From: Eretmocerus hayati
Lineage: Eukaryota > Arthropoda > Insecta > Hymenoptera > Aphelinidae
Length of the DNA: 64,000 nucleotides
Direction: 5' to 3'
Assembly (NCBI GenBank): GCA_029851415.1
Contig: CM056743.1
Location: 2,852,001-2,916,000, forward strand
Shown piece by piece: positions 13,969 through 26,661 of this stretch (position 1 is its first letter; every line of letters begins with the position of its first letter). Under the pieces are notes generated by a model that searched no databases, had not been told where the DNA came from, and saw nothing but the letters and a program-made list of their open reading frames with translations. The translations under genes were made by a program, and so were the position numbers.

Positions 13969-16900
13969 CCACCACCACCACCACAATCACCACGCAGATT
14001 CGCCATCGAGGGGATCGACCTCATCCCAGGGATCGAATTCGAGCACTCGTGTGAGTATTCGATTTCATCATTTTATCCTCTTTTTTATCGGGAAGATCGA
14101 TCGAAAATCAAAAGTAATTTGTCATACGAGACTCCTCGTGCAGGTATTTAAATGAAAGTAAAAAAATTTAGAAACTTTCATTGTGAGAAGGGTACAACGG
14201 ATTTCTTCAATTTTTGAAGAACCAAATTTTCTTGGATATCTAAAAATTGGATGACAATCGAAATTTTTCGACTCTTTTTTCAAATATCAATGCAATCGGA
14301 TTTGAAATCTTCAAGAGAGGTTTACAATTAACTTCAACACTTTTCAAGAGAACAAGTTCATTGTGTATGTGGCTCACGGTCGTATAAACAGATCTGGAAA
14401 TTCAAAAGAAAAGGTTGGCTCTGTTATTGAAGTCAGTTATAATAATCGACCTATTTCTATGACCGTCATGTGGCCAGGATCAATATTGTAATTGAAAACT
14501 TTTTTGGCGTTCGAAACCAATAAATTCAAAACATATATCATAACAATAAACGAGAAGAATGGGTTGAAAATTCAATTTCACCCCTTCACGAAGGGGGAAA
14601 TGGTAGATTTTTCAGCACCCCAAAGTCAAAAAAAGAATAAACATGTGTAGCTTTGGGTCAAGTCCACATTTGATCGATGAATTTCTCGTTTATGGTCAAT
14701 AACCCTCCTCGATGTAAAGCCATCAAAAACAATCCAGGAATGCGTGGACGTCGGTCAGACAGGCGCCAACCGTGCAATCATTATCAATTCCATAATCTCC
14801 GGCCAGTGCCAAGGAAAAAATCCAATCCAATAAAGTCTCAATGAAACACAGAGCGTATACCAAATTTTTCAATTCAATGACTCACTTCCAAACTCGTTCG
14901 ACTTCCCATTTATGGATTAGGCTTGATCAGTAAGAATGATTGTTCCTGCTCTCATTCCGGAGCTGCAAAAGATATTGCGCGAAAACAATCAAAGTTCAAC
15001 GCGCTCCGAGCTTAAATCCCTCAGTTTGTGATAAAGTTGGTTTATACCTTTACTTTTTTCCGGAAATTCTCGCACTCAGATATTTTTTTAAAAGGAATTC
15101 GCGCGTCATTGAAATGTATCTTATGCGATGAGTTTATTTGCAAATACATATTTTTTCTAGTTTCTTCCTCTTTCTGAGCCCTATAAGCAATCTAATTGAA
15201 TAGCTTGTTACTACCCGGATATGTCATATGAATTACATATCTTTGGTTTTGAGAAAATTTCTCAGAAATCGATATAAATACTAAACATTTTATAAATAAT
15301 TAAAAATAGCAGGTGTGACACGACGAGACATTCTTGAAAGCATTCGAACAAGTTATTTTAGCATAGAATTCACATTCGATAAATACCAACGCTGCTATAC
15401 CATTGGCTACTTCCCAACGCCATCGTTTCCGCTATCTCATCTCAAAAAGCTTCATTGACTCGTTTCCAGTTTTTCTGGTTCAATTCAACAGCTTCGATCT
15501 GTAATATCCACTCGTGTGAAAATTTTTCCACGTTCAAAGTATAGATGGCTGATCATCACCCGGATCATCGCTCGTTTCCTCTATAACTCAAGAAATTATA
15601 GAGCGCTACCATAGAATCACTTTTCTTTTCCTCTTGGAAGATAGCTTCATCCGCTGGAACTATACTTATAATCTTACGATTGAACATTCCGTGTCTCGTG
15701 ACGACAGGACAAAATTACTGGTCATGCGAAAGGGGGAAAAGAAAATCAGATAGACGCAGAGATAGATGAAGAATGAGATAGTTCGTATAGGGAGTAAAAA
15801 ATAAATGTGAATTTGCTTGGAATTTCAGAGCGCAGCATCGGGTACATTACTCTTGACGGCAGCCAATCTGGCAAACCTTGCGGCTATGCATCCGCCTCGG
15901 ATAACAGCCTCAAAACAGCCTGAGGAACTTGATAGCGCATCCGTTGCCAGTAGTACGCATTTTACAGTGGTTAATGGACTTGGAAGGCCTAGTAATACCT
16001 ATCAAAAATCTTGGTGTGCAAGAAATCAGCTTACAGTACTAGTTTGTACTATGAGTATGTTATTCATGCTTGGACTGCTCGCTGGTGTTCTCTACATGGA
16101 CGGTGAGTATTGTATCCGAGCATTTTTTTCTAATTCAAATTTCGCGCCGAAAAAATTGAAAAAGCAAGAACTAGTTTCGAAACTATCTGTATTCGAGTTG
16201 AACTTTGTTCTTGCTAAATATGTTTTACATTGATGTCTTACATGATTTGACACTCTTTTCGTTCCATAAAAAGTCCATAAATGAAAAAGGAAAAACATTG
16301 CGGCTGGCGGCGTATCAGGACATTGTTGTCATCTTGACACATGCTTAAAAAAATCAGTTTTGAATTGAAGCATTCATGAGAATAGCATTTTTCTGCATAA
16401 TGAAATCTTCGAATTTTATTTTGAAAATTTGAAAGAAGATATATGATGGGAGGAACGGCCGAATTGCGAGGCATTCCTTATTGAAGCTAGATTTCTTGAC
16501 AGAGCTTCCGTCACTCTGATTGTCTAGCTGGGGAACATACATCCCCTATAGAACCACAGAGCCATCGGGAAGATATCAAGAACCCAACTCCAATATCATT
16601 GAAAGAAGATAAACGCACAGAGATATCAGTTTTCACCTACAATCTACTTTATTTATCAATCTTTGTAGAAAAAACAGGACATCGCATGCAAATTCAACGT
16701 ATGATTGATGCCTGCTTTCCGCTCTAATTTTTTAACTTGCAAAACTCTTACAGATTTGAACATAGTGCATGCAGTGATTCACAATTTTTCCTACAGATAT
16801 CTCGTTTGGAATTGCAAAAAGAAAAAAAATTATGAAGAAGACTATGCAAATAGCCGAGCCAATAGATTGTCAGATTATGTTGAGACAAGAAAGTCATCCT

Positions 16901-17905
16901 ACCGTAATCTGATAAAATATAGTTGTATTGAAAAGCGCTTATTCTGGCATAGATTTAGCTTCAAACCTCATAAATAATAATAATAGTCAAAGATGAGACA
17001 TTTTTTCACGAGAATACCTAGGACGTTTCAATTTCATGGTATCCGAGATGGTATCCTTGAGAAATTTCCACAAGCTTATTTAACAAAAAATACAATTTTT
17101 ATCTGACACTTTTTTGAATAAAGGAAACAAATAGAGGTTCACGAGATGTTGAAAAAATATTTATAATCATCAATTCACAAAAGATGATAGATTACATAGC
17201 AAAAACTACGATAAAACAGCAAACTCGAGATAACTTGACCGATAGATTCATTAACAACAATAAAATTTCAATGAGAAAATCGTATCAGGGCCGGATAAAA
17301 GTATACAGTCATTTTCACGCGGTATTAGATACGCAAATTTGAATGCAACACCTTGCATAAGTTTCAACTAAATAAGATGTTTACCTATAAGTGCGCTAAG
17401 AACGTGTGCACAAAGTAAACTCGTTTAGGCGATGATCACGTTTTGGAATAACGCGTTTGATATGGTGCACGAAACAGGTGTGTTACAATAATTCTATATA
17501 CTTAGAACAGCATATCTCATCCGGAAGTCCGATTGAGAGATTAAATTTGCGCGCGTAAAATGGCATAATGTACATTACGTTAAATAAAAAATAAACATTA
17601 CGAAGGCATAACAATTTTTCGCTCAGAATTTTCGAGATAGCATCGTTGCATCATATTATATTATCACCTGCACATATGTAATACCAATTAATGACGTTAA
17701 CACAGTCTACTTTCGGTATCGCAGTAATACACATCATACGCTCTACATAATTTTACATATACTGGATTTTCCATACTAATAGTTCAGTAGGAAATCTTGA
17801 AATGCCAAAATATATACATGTGTGTCTATGTATATATATATATAAGCTCGATTTTAATGATTTGAATTTATTGTTTCAGTGAGAGCACGAGGCAGATATA
17901 ACTAG
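13763..17905 (+). CDS. His/Asn-rich protein with one C-terminal transmembrane segment
   Basis: Three exons, 13763-14050, 15829-16102 and 17880-17905, join in frame (phases 0, 1) to give about 195 residues. The start codon is the first codon after a clean acceptor (TTTTCCAG). Residues 1-96 are low-complexity, with a long Asn run followed by His and then Ser. After a Ser/Thr-rich linker (residues 97-160) comes a segment SWCAR followed by one hydrophobic stretch at about residues 164-186. A nine-residue tail, DVRARGRYN, then ends at a stop encoded by a tiny third exon. No enzymatic domain is visible. A single helix so near the C-terminus suggests tail-anchored topology. Alternatively the third exon may be one of several alternative ends of a type II membrane protein whose ectodomain is not seen here. 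I do not recognise the family. Confidence 0.65.
13932..13994 (+). repeat. In-frame (AAC)n/(CAC)n trinucleotide tract
   Basis: About 12 consecutive AAC codons (Asn) run into CAC codons (His) inside the first coding exon of the membrane-protein gene. The opposite strand reads as a meaningless poly-Val frame. Length variation here would change the protein without a frameshift. Confidence 0.9.
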
Positions 17906-20587
17906 GAGCAGCCGTGCCTAATAATCTAAACACTTAAATCTCTCTACGCCAAATCTACAATCGTCATTTATGAAAAAAAAGGCGAGCTTAATACATCGAA
18001 AGCAACAGCACTGAGAATATTTAGCTGACTCAAAGGAAAAGCTGAACTGTGTAAATTGCTCATATTCAAAGTCGAGATGGCCGATATATATGTATATATA
18101 TTGAGCTACTCCCCGCCCATATATTTAAGGTGTATAGCCTTTTTAGCCAATTATTCATCAGTTTAGATAGTAAGGTGTATTGCGCAACAATTAGAGTGTG
18201 GATGCAGTACGTGAATACTACCCGAGTTTATTACGTTTATGTAATGAGCGCAAATTCTAAAGCGCTTCCTAGGCATTGTGTTATTTATCATTGTAATATT
18301 ATTGTCAAAATGACTAAATGCGAGATATAATTAGATCGATCACTTTATATATCGCCGAATCTCATTATTTTTCAGGATTTATATACTTTTAGCGATCGTA
18401 GCTAGAATGTATCATTTTATTATTCGACAAGTCGTTTTAATTTTTGCCAATTATTAGGCGAAATGATCAAGTTGAGTAAAGCAAGACGTGGTAAAAGTTA
18501 TTTTCATTTTACAGACGATTTTTAATGATATATTCGAATTTTTATACAGGTATTACTTGTTCTTGCATATGAATTTGTTCACGATTGATTTTGAAGAATG
18601 AATCTCGATTGGTGATGTGTTAGCGTTTGACGTGAATGTATTTTTGATTCCGATTTGATTGATTTCTGTGGTTGCAAAATGAGGCGATATAGTGAAAATT
18701 TTTTGTAAAACCGTCTACATCTGTGATATTACTTATGTATTAAAGAATAATCAAGCCTACAAGAAACTTTAATGAAAAATTATTTGCACCCCAACTGAAT
18801 TCCATTCTCAATTTTTGATTGAGATTGTAGATTCAAAATGGTATGACAGTAAGTCGATACAACCCTAGAATAGACTCAACCTTATTCTTTTCCACAAGTC
18901 GTCTATCCAACTGTAATGAAGACCCAGACCGATTATTAGAGTCACGATAGGAGAAGATTTGTCGCCCCAAGACAGTGACAAAATTACTCAAAAAATTAAA
19001 CGCAATTGGGTCATGAACCTTGCTTGGTTAAAATGGAGAGAAACAGCAAGCAGAGTAAAAGTGAAATTTTCATCTCACACTATCCCAGTTCTTTTAAAAT
19101 AGTGTGAGGGGAAATGAATGATCAATTCATTATTGAATACAATTAGGATGAATAAGCATTTGGAGTTATAAAAATTGACCATGTGTGAAAATATTAAAGA
19201 AACATTGGAAAACATTGGAGAAGATGAAATAATACGGACCGATAGATTTCTGATGATTATACCAATATTGTATTTTGCATCCTGATAATTTAGTAGACAA
19301 TCTAAAAAATGTGATAGAGGCAAAAGAAGGACGTTCATTGACCGTCACGATTAGTACAGTTCAGATCATTGTGAAGATGTACACATCAAACCCCCCTTTT
19401 GTCCGTTCTATAACATCATCGGTGCATCCTCGCGATGTGAAGCCACGAGCATCATGTTGATATTTAGAAGATCAAACTCCATGGAAAACATGGTTTGGTG
19501 TCAGTTTCGACCAAAAGTTTGAAGGTCGATAAGGGTAGCACTTCGAAGAAACGAAGAAAATTTTGTGGACCATCAAGTCTTTTTTCCTAAAAATCTTTTT
19601 CTTTCCTGAGATGACAAACGAATGTCAGAGCGGTGCATACTTAGTATCTGAACAGATTTTATTTCTATTTTCAATGTAGGCTGAGTGAAAACTTTATTTT
19701 AAGATAAGAGTTGAGAGAATCAAAATTTTTTCGAATAAAAATGGAATCTAAACCCTCACTAAAGCTCATTCTCAATTCCGAAAAAATATCAGTATCGTTT
19801 GAATGAATACTATCTCGGAACGATCAATATTTTTCATTTCTGTGACATCACGAAAAGCACAGGTCTGTATGCTTTCGTTTCTTGTTTCTTCTGCTTGACC
19901 ACCGATTTTGCGTAACGTCTCACATTTCTTAGAAGGATTAGTTACGTCCCAAATTCATTGTAATGCTAAAGTTTTGGACAACATTCAAATAGAATGAACT
20001 CAAAGACTATTCTTCTCGGATAGCGTTTAAATCGGAGTCAGCATTCATTTTGAAATTTTTGATTTGATAAGAAAATGTCTTGGTCAAGATACCCATTTTC
20101 CAACAAATTTTAGTTTACATGATCTTGAAAAAGTTTTTCAAATGTAGAAAAGAAATATCTGAGTTGAAGACGAAGTATTTCATCCACGATCATATAAGAA
20201 TGTGATTTCATTTCATCAATTCCTTGATAGTTTACCACTCACAGTTCCAAATGAAACTCCATCGATGCACAACATGACTTCAACATTTGAATACTGTGAT
20301 GTCAGAACATTTGAGATTTTTCATTGAAGTAATGAAATTAGAAGCTCTGTAACAGTGATTTCCCAAAGCCTCAGCGAGTAAATCACAGCCTATACCAAAT
20401 AATGAGTTATCAGGAATCAAAGAACTTGGACCCTAGTTTATCCAGCCACAGGAAATCTGCAAGTGTTTGACTGACTTTTGGGAGGTACAGATCTTGAGAA
20501 GTCACTGGAGGTAGGCAGTTGAGAAAGTTTTTTCTCACCAAAATGGATGGATGACCCCTAATCAAGACCCCAAAAATTTGAAGAATG
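17906..20587. other. Intergenic / 3' UTR region with no detectable exons
   Basis: Probably begins with the 3' UTR of the upstream gene. I read the minus strand for the missing nudC C-terminal exons and found none: no TGGTGG (the invariant Trp-Trp of the family) occurs between 17906 and 20608. No other gene or obvious mobile element is visible. Confidence 0.6.
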
Positions 20588-21424
20588 CTAAAAGACGCAG
20601 AGACTTACCTCCACTTCTGAGAGAGTTTGCGTCCACTTGTAGTTTGCTAAATCAGCACCATTTCCACTGTTGGGTTTGAGTTTACCCTTCTCTTCTTCAT
20701 CTTCATCTTCCTCCATTTTTTCGTCGCCCTTGTCCGCCTCTTTGCTAGTGCTGTCATTGCTACCACTTGAGCCAGCAATCGGAGCACTTTCTTTTGTAGA
20801 TTTCTGTGAAAATTGCATTTTATTAATTACAGACTGCAGACATGAGAAGTGTCAGTGAAATGATACCCACTTTGTTATCTAATTCAGCTTGTAGTTTCGA
20901 AGCTTGTTCATCCGTTAATTCAACTATTTTAGAGTCATTGTTCATACTGTCCAATTCAGCTTGCTCTTCTCTCTTCTTCTTTTCAAGTTTTTCTTTCCTC
21001 CTCCTCTCTTGTTCAGCGCGTTCTGCTCTTTCTGCCTTTACCTTTGCTACTGCAGTTGCTTCATACTTTTTGAATTTACTCATGACAAGCTATAAGGGTG
21101 TAAAGTAGTTTTCGTATCAATGAAAAATGGACTCGACCATGATAGGCAATGAATTGAACTGAAGTTCTGTGAAAAAGTGCCAGAAAACAACTCACTTTTT
21201 CAGCAGCTCCATCTCCACCTCCTGTGTAAAAGTCTGTTTTTCTGGCAAGAAAACTGAATATTGTCTCAAGTAGCTGTAAAATGCATGTGAATCGTGAATA
21301 CATTCTGGAATGTTAACCTCAAGTAAAAAGTTTGTAGGATTCAACTTACCTCCTGGACACCACCCTCATGTTGTTGTGCCATTGAAAGCAACAAGCCGTC
21401 AAACTTTTCTTCATCTTTCGCCAT
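20588..21424 (-). CDS. nudC: nudC-like nuclear distribution protein, N-terminal half only
   Basis: Four minus-strand exons join in phase 0: 21424-21350, 21273-21196, 21089-20871 and 20803-20609, giving 189 residues. They match the NudC N-terminus in order: a start [10 protein letters not shown], the segment [12 protein letters not shown], a charged Lys/Glu/Arg coiled coil, [18 protein letters not shown], an acidic stretch, then [19 protein letters not shown] and TLSEVE. NudC binds dynein/dynactin-Lis1 and acts as an Hsp90 co-chaperone in nuclear migration and mitosis. In the family the CS (p23-like) domain follows immediately, but no downstream exon for it was found. A good donor (GTAAGT) follows TLSEVE; reading through it adds VSLCVF and a stop at 20588. 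It is either a truncated copy, an assembly break, or a gene whose C-terminal exons lie elsewhere. Divergent neighbour: Tim13. Confidence 0.85.
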
Positions 21425-22259
21425 GATTACTTGTAAATTAAATTAAACTTGAGAGCAATTCACAATATTCTTACAATGACTAAATGTCAAGATTTGTATT
21501 TTTTCAAAACCTCGAACTTCGGTAACCAAAGCAAATGCCAGTGTGAGCACGTTGGTTTCGCTAAGGTCGTTCTACAATCAATCATTCGTATGATGCCTCG
21601 AGGCAGTGATCACTGCCACTGCCACTGCCCTCGTGCCGCCCCGGACCCCGGAAACCGCTGTCACCTTGATTTTAAAAAATGATGAAATTCAACTGAAAAT
21701 TCATCAGAACTTTCGCAATCTTGAGGCATTAAAATTATCTGACATTAACTATACTCGTATTAGTCAAATATTGTCACCAACGAAATTCAATTCAAGGTAT
21801 GTCTATAACGAAATATTAGCAGACACTCGTGCACGCGCCGGCGCCGCGCCGGTTTTTGAAGGTTAGGGTTCGCAGTGGGTGATTGAAAAATGTGGATGAG
21901 TAGATAAAGCCCGATCTCGATAATATATTCCATCAGAAATTTATTATTCTTGATTAACATCAAAATAGGTAAGTGTTGCTGCTGGGATCCTAAAGGATTT
22001 GCTCGGACCCTTTTTATCATTTTTCCAAGTGTCTGTATTGCCTCCAATTGAAACCAATCAACAAACCAATGACAGTCTCTTGATTCTTGATTTAATAATT
22101 AATTTCATTCTCAATAAATATTCAATATAATCCCCAGATATTTTATTTGAATTCCATGAATGAGTCTTATCATGCTAATATTCTGGCACTTCAAATATCA
22201 GTAGTCGAGTAAAGATAGACAGACTCTTGTCACATGTATCATTTATTGTGTAGCAAATC
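21425..22259. promoter_or_regulatory. Divergent promoter region between nudC and Tim13
   Basis: About 835 bases separate the two start codons. It contains two GC/CpG-rich blocks in otherwise AT-rich DNA, one around 21600-21665 (repeated CACTGC units) and one around 21830-21860 (GCGCCGG/GCCGCGCC). These are the likely core promoters. No coding potential was identified. Confidence 0.5.
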
Positions 22260-22684
22260 ATGGATTCTTTGGGTGGAGCTGAGAATCTAAGTGGTGCCCA
22301 GAAGGAAGAGTTGATGGAAAAAGTGAAACAGGAAATTTTACTCGCTAGTTTCCAAGAAATACTTTCGGTAAGAATAGTAATCAGTTGGCAGATGTTTTAT
22401 ACTTCTTTCCTCCATGCCCTTTCACTAAATCATGAGTTTTTCCAGAAAATGACAGAGAAATGCTTCAAGCTATGTATACAAAAACCTGGAACTAGTCTTG
22501 ACAATTCAGAACAAGTGAGTATACCATGATTCAAATAGTTCATGAAAGATGATTCAAGTTGATTCTAAGAGCTATTCTTCCACAGAAATGTGTTGCAATG
22601 TGCATGGATCGATATATGGATTCCTACAATGTTGTGACAAAGTCATACTCCAATCGATTACAAATGGAACATCACATACGTTAA
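22260..22684 (+). CDS. Tim13: Mitochondrial import inner membrane translocase subunit Tim13
   Basis: Three exons, 22260-22367, 22446-22514 and 22586-22684, all phase 0, encode 91 residues, typical for a small Tim. Small Tims form the hexameric Tim8-Tim13 or Tim9-Tim10 chaperones that carry hydrophobic precursors across the mitochondrial intermembrane space. The twin CX3C motif is present: CFKLC in exon 2 and CVAMC in exon 3, the four cysteines that form the two disulfides. The flanking sequence ([14 protein letters not shown] before, [19 protein letters not shown] after) fits Tim13 better than Tim8, 9 or 10. The first two introns are short. Confidence 0.93.
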
Positions 22685-24380
22685 GTAGAGAAAATGTATT
22701 GATAGTGTTATGTAATATAATGTTGCCTTTTATACTTCCACTGTTTTAGATAAATGATGTTTTGATCAAAATATTGTGCAAAATGTTTTGTTTAAATCAT
22801 GTAAATTTTGTTCCCAGTGTTACATAATCACTTATTTTCATCAGATTCACAAAGAAAACCTAAAAATAATGTCTTCACAATAATTATAATGAAATATTGG
22901 GTTAGATCACTTACAGAAAAAGTCAATAAATATTTTAGTTGTAAAAAAGCCATAAATGTGTCCAATTAGAAAATGATTGTTCTTGGGGATGATGTAAAGA
23001 AACTATGTTGAGTAAGTCTACATTACATTGCATTGTTGAAGGGCCTTGAAAAGGTACTAAAAAGAATTTCATCATCTCAGGATAGCCATTCGAGTTGATT
23101 CTTGATATCCATTTTAATCAAATTGTCAGTGAACCAAAATGCAAACTTTGATTTAAGTAAGTCCCTATGCTTAGTTGGTGGATAAATCAAGTATTGACAG
23201 TAGCAAGTTTCTGAAATAATACCTGGTATTATTTCTAAGTACTCCATGCAGAGGGTTGAGCCTATAACATATTGGAAGGGAAGGAATTCTTTTCTGTGTT
23301 TGATAAATTTCACAAACACAAAACTTGATCTGAGGTGGGCTTTATTCATCATTTCATTAGAATAGAATTATTCTATCACAAAATTCAATCCAATGATGTT
23401 ATCAATAATATGCTTTTCTTTCATCAACTTTTAAAAATATATGCATAAGCTCAATTTAAAGAATAATTATATTACTTGATAGAGTCAACTCAACCCTATA
23501 AACTTACATACATGATTGACTTACAATAATCTTCTGCTGTACACATATCAGTGGTGTAGTTCACAAGGAATACCAGTACACCATTAACAACCAGTTATGA
23601 TGAAACACTCTTCATACTCATGAATGCATCACACAGAAGTAACACGTAGCAAAACAATATAAGTTGTGTAAATTTCCAAAACAGTTTCATTTTAGGAAAA
23701 CACCAATTTTTGAAAGATACTCTGTCAAGCTGTATAAAATATGTGTCTCATAGATTCTAAATCTAAATATAGAATTGAAACGTTGTTCAAAGTACTCGAA
23801 TTGAAAAGGTACATACATGGTACTCTTGCAAGATACTCGTCAATGATGGGAAATGAATGTAGCATCCTGAGAGCATAACTCAAATTTCAAAGCCTAATGA
23901 TCATTCTTGATCATTCATGAAGGTGTAAGGTGCTTCATTAGCAGACCTGTGTAAATGTAAAAAAAGTTATAGGCAAAATATGATGAAGGCAGGTTGAAAG
24001 AGGTGAATAATGAACGTTTCTGAAGGCTCAAGCGACTTGACCTTGCCAAAGATTTGCACATATAAAATATTGCAATCAATGACAAAGGATTTGATATAAA
24101 AATATTCCAATGCACTCCCGTCTTGCAGAAAGTCTTACTTCTTTGCATATTCAGCTTACAAGTATTAGTCAATTCAATTTTTTTCTTTGCTAATAGATCA
24201 AGACAATTCAAATTGGAGCATCAAATCAATCCTCATGAAGAGAGATTATTTTTCTTCTGAGCTATTGAAGGTCAATTCTTGGGGCCATTTTAGTAGACTG
24301 TGGATGGTTCCGCAGTAACATCAGAAAAGTTTCAGAAATCTCATAAAAAATCGATGATCAGATTCTGTCAAGGCAGAAAA
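22685..24380. other. Intergenic region between convergent Tim13 and CEP43 genes
   Basis: Contains the two 3' UTRs. Open frames here are short, lack splice coherence and show no family resemblance. I see no repeat or RNA gene. Confidence 0.6.
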
Positions 24381-26218
24381 TCACTTTGAGGATATTTCAT
24401 GTATTTCTTCAGTTTGAATATTACTCGAAAGTTCTTGTGAACAACTATTTTGATCTTCTCCATCTCTAGGGGCATCCGCTGATTTTTCTAGAATTCTAAC
24501 TGGGCTCTGCTCACTAGCACTGCATGATGCAGATGAACTAAGATCTTCCTCGAGTTGAGCAACGCCTTGGGCTGAAAATTGTGCAAACTCAAGCTCACAT
24601 TCATTTACAAATAGTCCAAAGGAACAAACATTGGGAATTTTATCAACATTGCTAAGATTTGCATGAAGTTTATTCTAAAAATTCTGCTAGTATTTGGGTT
24701 ATTGTTTATAGATAAAGACACCTATCAGTGAAAATGTTGATAAAATTATCACAATCAAGTTCCCAGGAAAATGAAGTATACTGAAAAAATAATTATTACA
24801 CTCACCCAAATCCATCAGCTCTTTCAAGTCATTGATATTGGCTTTTTCTCCATTCAAAGGTGGTAGATCACTAACAGATGAGTTTATAGTTCGAGATAGT
24901 GATGGCAGTTCTCCTAGTACACTAGTTTGTTGTTTATCGTCAATTTTTCCTGTCAAACCATCAATGACGATTTCATCAAAGTAAATAGTCTTTCCTTTCT
25001 GGCTGTACGGTTCAACTGGTTTCTCAATTTTTTCATTATGAGATTCAGATGTTCTGTTATGGCTTTTGCTGGTCTGATCACTTTGATTTTTATGCCCTTT
25101 CTGTTGAATTGTGATAGACTTATTGGAACTTTTATTGAAAGTTGCCTGGTTCACCACTTTCATATCATGGCTATTGTCATTGTTTAGAGCTGTATCATTT
25201 TCTAAAACCACACTCCTCTCTTTTGACAAGTCCCCAATGAAATTTTTGTGGTTTTCATGCCTGCTTGGCAGTGATTGATGCAAGTCATTTTCAGATTTAT
25301 TACAGTTTTCATCTGCAGCATTTTCAATATCATGCTTCTTATTGATAGTCACATTGATTGGCAATGGCAGATCAGACTTGGAGTTAGAGTCCAGCTTATC
25401 TGATGTATCAGTAGACACAGTTGAACAGTCTTTCTGTAAAATTTTTGGGACACTCACATCAAAAGTGGCATTTGCAGGGTTGACTGATGTATCATTAGTC
25501 CTATCCAGCTTATTATCCTGAAAAATTGATGAATTCTATCAAGTGGGGACAAGTTATGAGACCCAATTTCACATGATAATTAGTGATTCTTACTTTCTGT
25601 GAATTATTTAAGGCACGGTTAATAGTATTTTTGAGTATCTCTCCTAGTAAAGGCTCTCCAGAGCTAATGCCCAACTCCTCACTAAGTTTTTTCCTACCAG
25701 CATAGTTGTACTCTTTACCAAAATAAGTTTCAGGATCATATACAGACATGGTATATCCAAGCCCAAAATACTCTAGGAACTCTCTGACCAATGAAAATAA
25801 CAATTTTCCCTCAGATCTTGCAAGATACTGCTTCACTGATTTATTGAGGAAAGGCTCAGGATTCTGAAAATAGACAGATTTACAATTAAATAATGGTACA
25901 AGAATTTCAGAAATTTTTACGATTACCAGACTCACCAAAACTGATTCTTGTTCCTCAAGTGTGAGAAAAACACTGGCACGCAATTCAGCCTAGAAATAAG
26001 TTGTAGTCATTCACAAAATACACAAAATTGATTACTCGTTATTTGAAGAGTTCTAACTCATTTTGGACATACTTATAGCAGAGAAAAATTGAAAATCGTA
26101 ACCTACAAATGAGAATGATACATACCCGCACTTTTGCGAGGACACCATTGCTTTCAAGAGTTTGTACAACAAGATCTCTCAATTCTGTATCTTCCTCCAT
26201 AGATATATTACCGTCCAT
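24381..26218 (-). CDS. CEP43: CEP43 / FGFR1OP (FOP)-like centrosomal protein
   Basis: Five minus-strand exons, 26218-26126, 25989-25936, 25863-25594, 25517-24806 and 24571-24381, join in frame (the last junction in phase 1) to give about 439 residues. The N-terminus EEDTELRDLVVQTLESNGVL, then AELRASVFLTLEEQ, and the LisH-containing dimerisation segment around residues 50-110 (KQYLARSEGKLL, REFLEYFGLGYTM, VYDPE) match FOP. FOP is a centriole and ciliary-base protein that recruits CEP350/CEP19 and anchors microtubules. The middle is a long Asn/Ser/Lys-rich linker. A Ser/Leu-rich patch (ELPSLSRTINSSVSDLPPL) and an acidic C-terminal segment (GVAQLEEDLSSS) correspond to the conserved FOP tail. Reading through the exon 4 donor would give an alternative hydrophobic end. 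Confidence 0.88.
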
Positions 26219-26661
26219 TATTTTATTTATGAGAAATTGCCAAAAAGTTAGCTTTTGTGAGGTGTAAATATTTACAACATGGTGCATCGTCTGCACATAG
26301 GTGTGCACTTACTGCGCTTTGACTGACAATAGTGACAAAATGGTGATTCTAGTAGCTGCATCCAGTGGTTGGCATCAGTGCTTTCCGAAGGCGCAATTTT
26401 TCAAACGCATATCGTCTGGCTACGACTATCTAAGTGATGGCTGGGATTATTTCTTAGAGACCGTGACGCTTGAAATGACGCCTAATTAAATCTGATATAA
26501 TCGAAAAGTGATTTTATTGTACCTATCAAGAGTTTGAGATCCGTCTGGCTAAGTAACCAGCAACGATGATAGGGGGGATAATTCTAGCAATTGACTTGCT
26601 ATTTACATGTAAAATGTGTTTAGATAAGCGTCATGCACGAAGGAGCTAAAAGCAACATACA
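26219..26661. promoter_or_regulatory. Presumed CEP43 promoter / 3' flank of the methyltransferase gene
   Basis: 443 bases between the CEP43 start codon and the 3' end of the next minus-strand gene. A plus-strand 62-codon frame at 26301-26489 has no family resemblance and was not accepted. Nothing else recognisable. Confidence 0.45.

Noticed and set aside
13808..13993. Minus-strand poly-Val frame
   Set aside because: Complement of the Asn/His codon tract in a supported plus-strand exon.
24590..24675. Acceptor at about 24674 as the start of the last CEP43 exon
   Set aside because: Phase 0 acceptor does not match the phase 1 donor at 24806 and creates a stop; the acceptor at 24572 fits.
25434..25457. 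GTGAGT...ACAG in the middle of a CEP43 exon, a possible intron
   Set aside because: Only 24 bases long, far below the minimum for splicing, and the frame is open through it.
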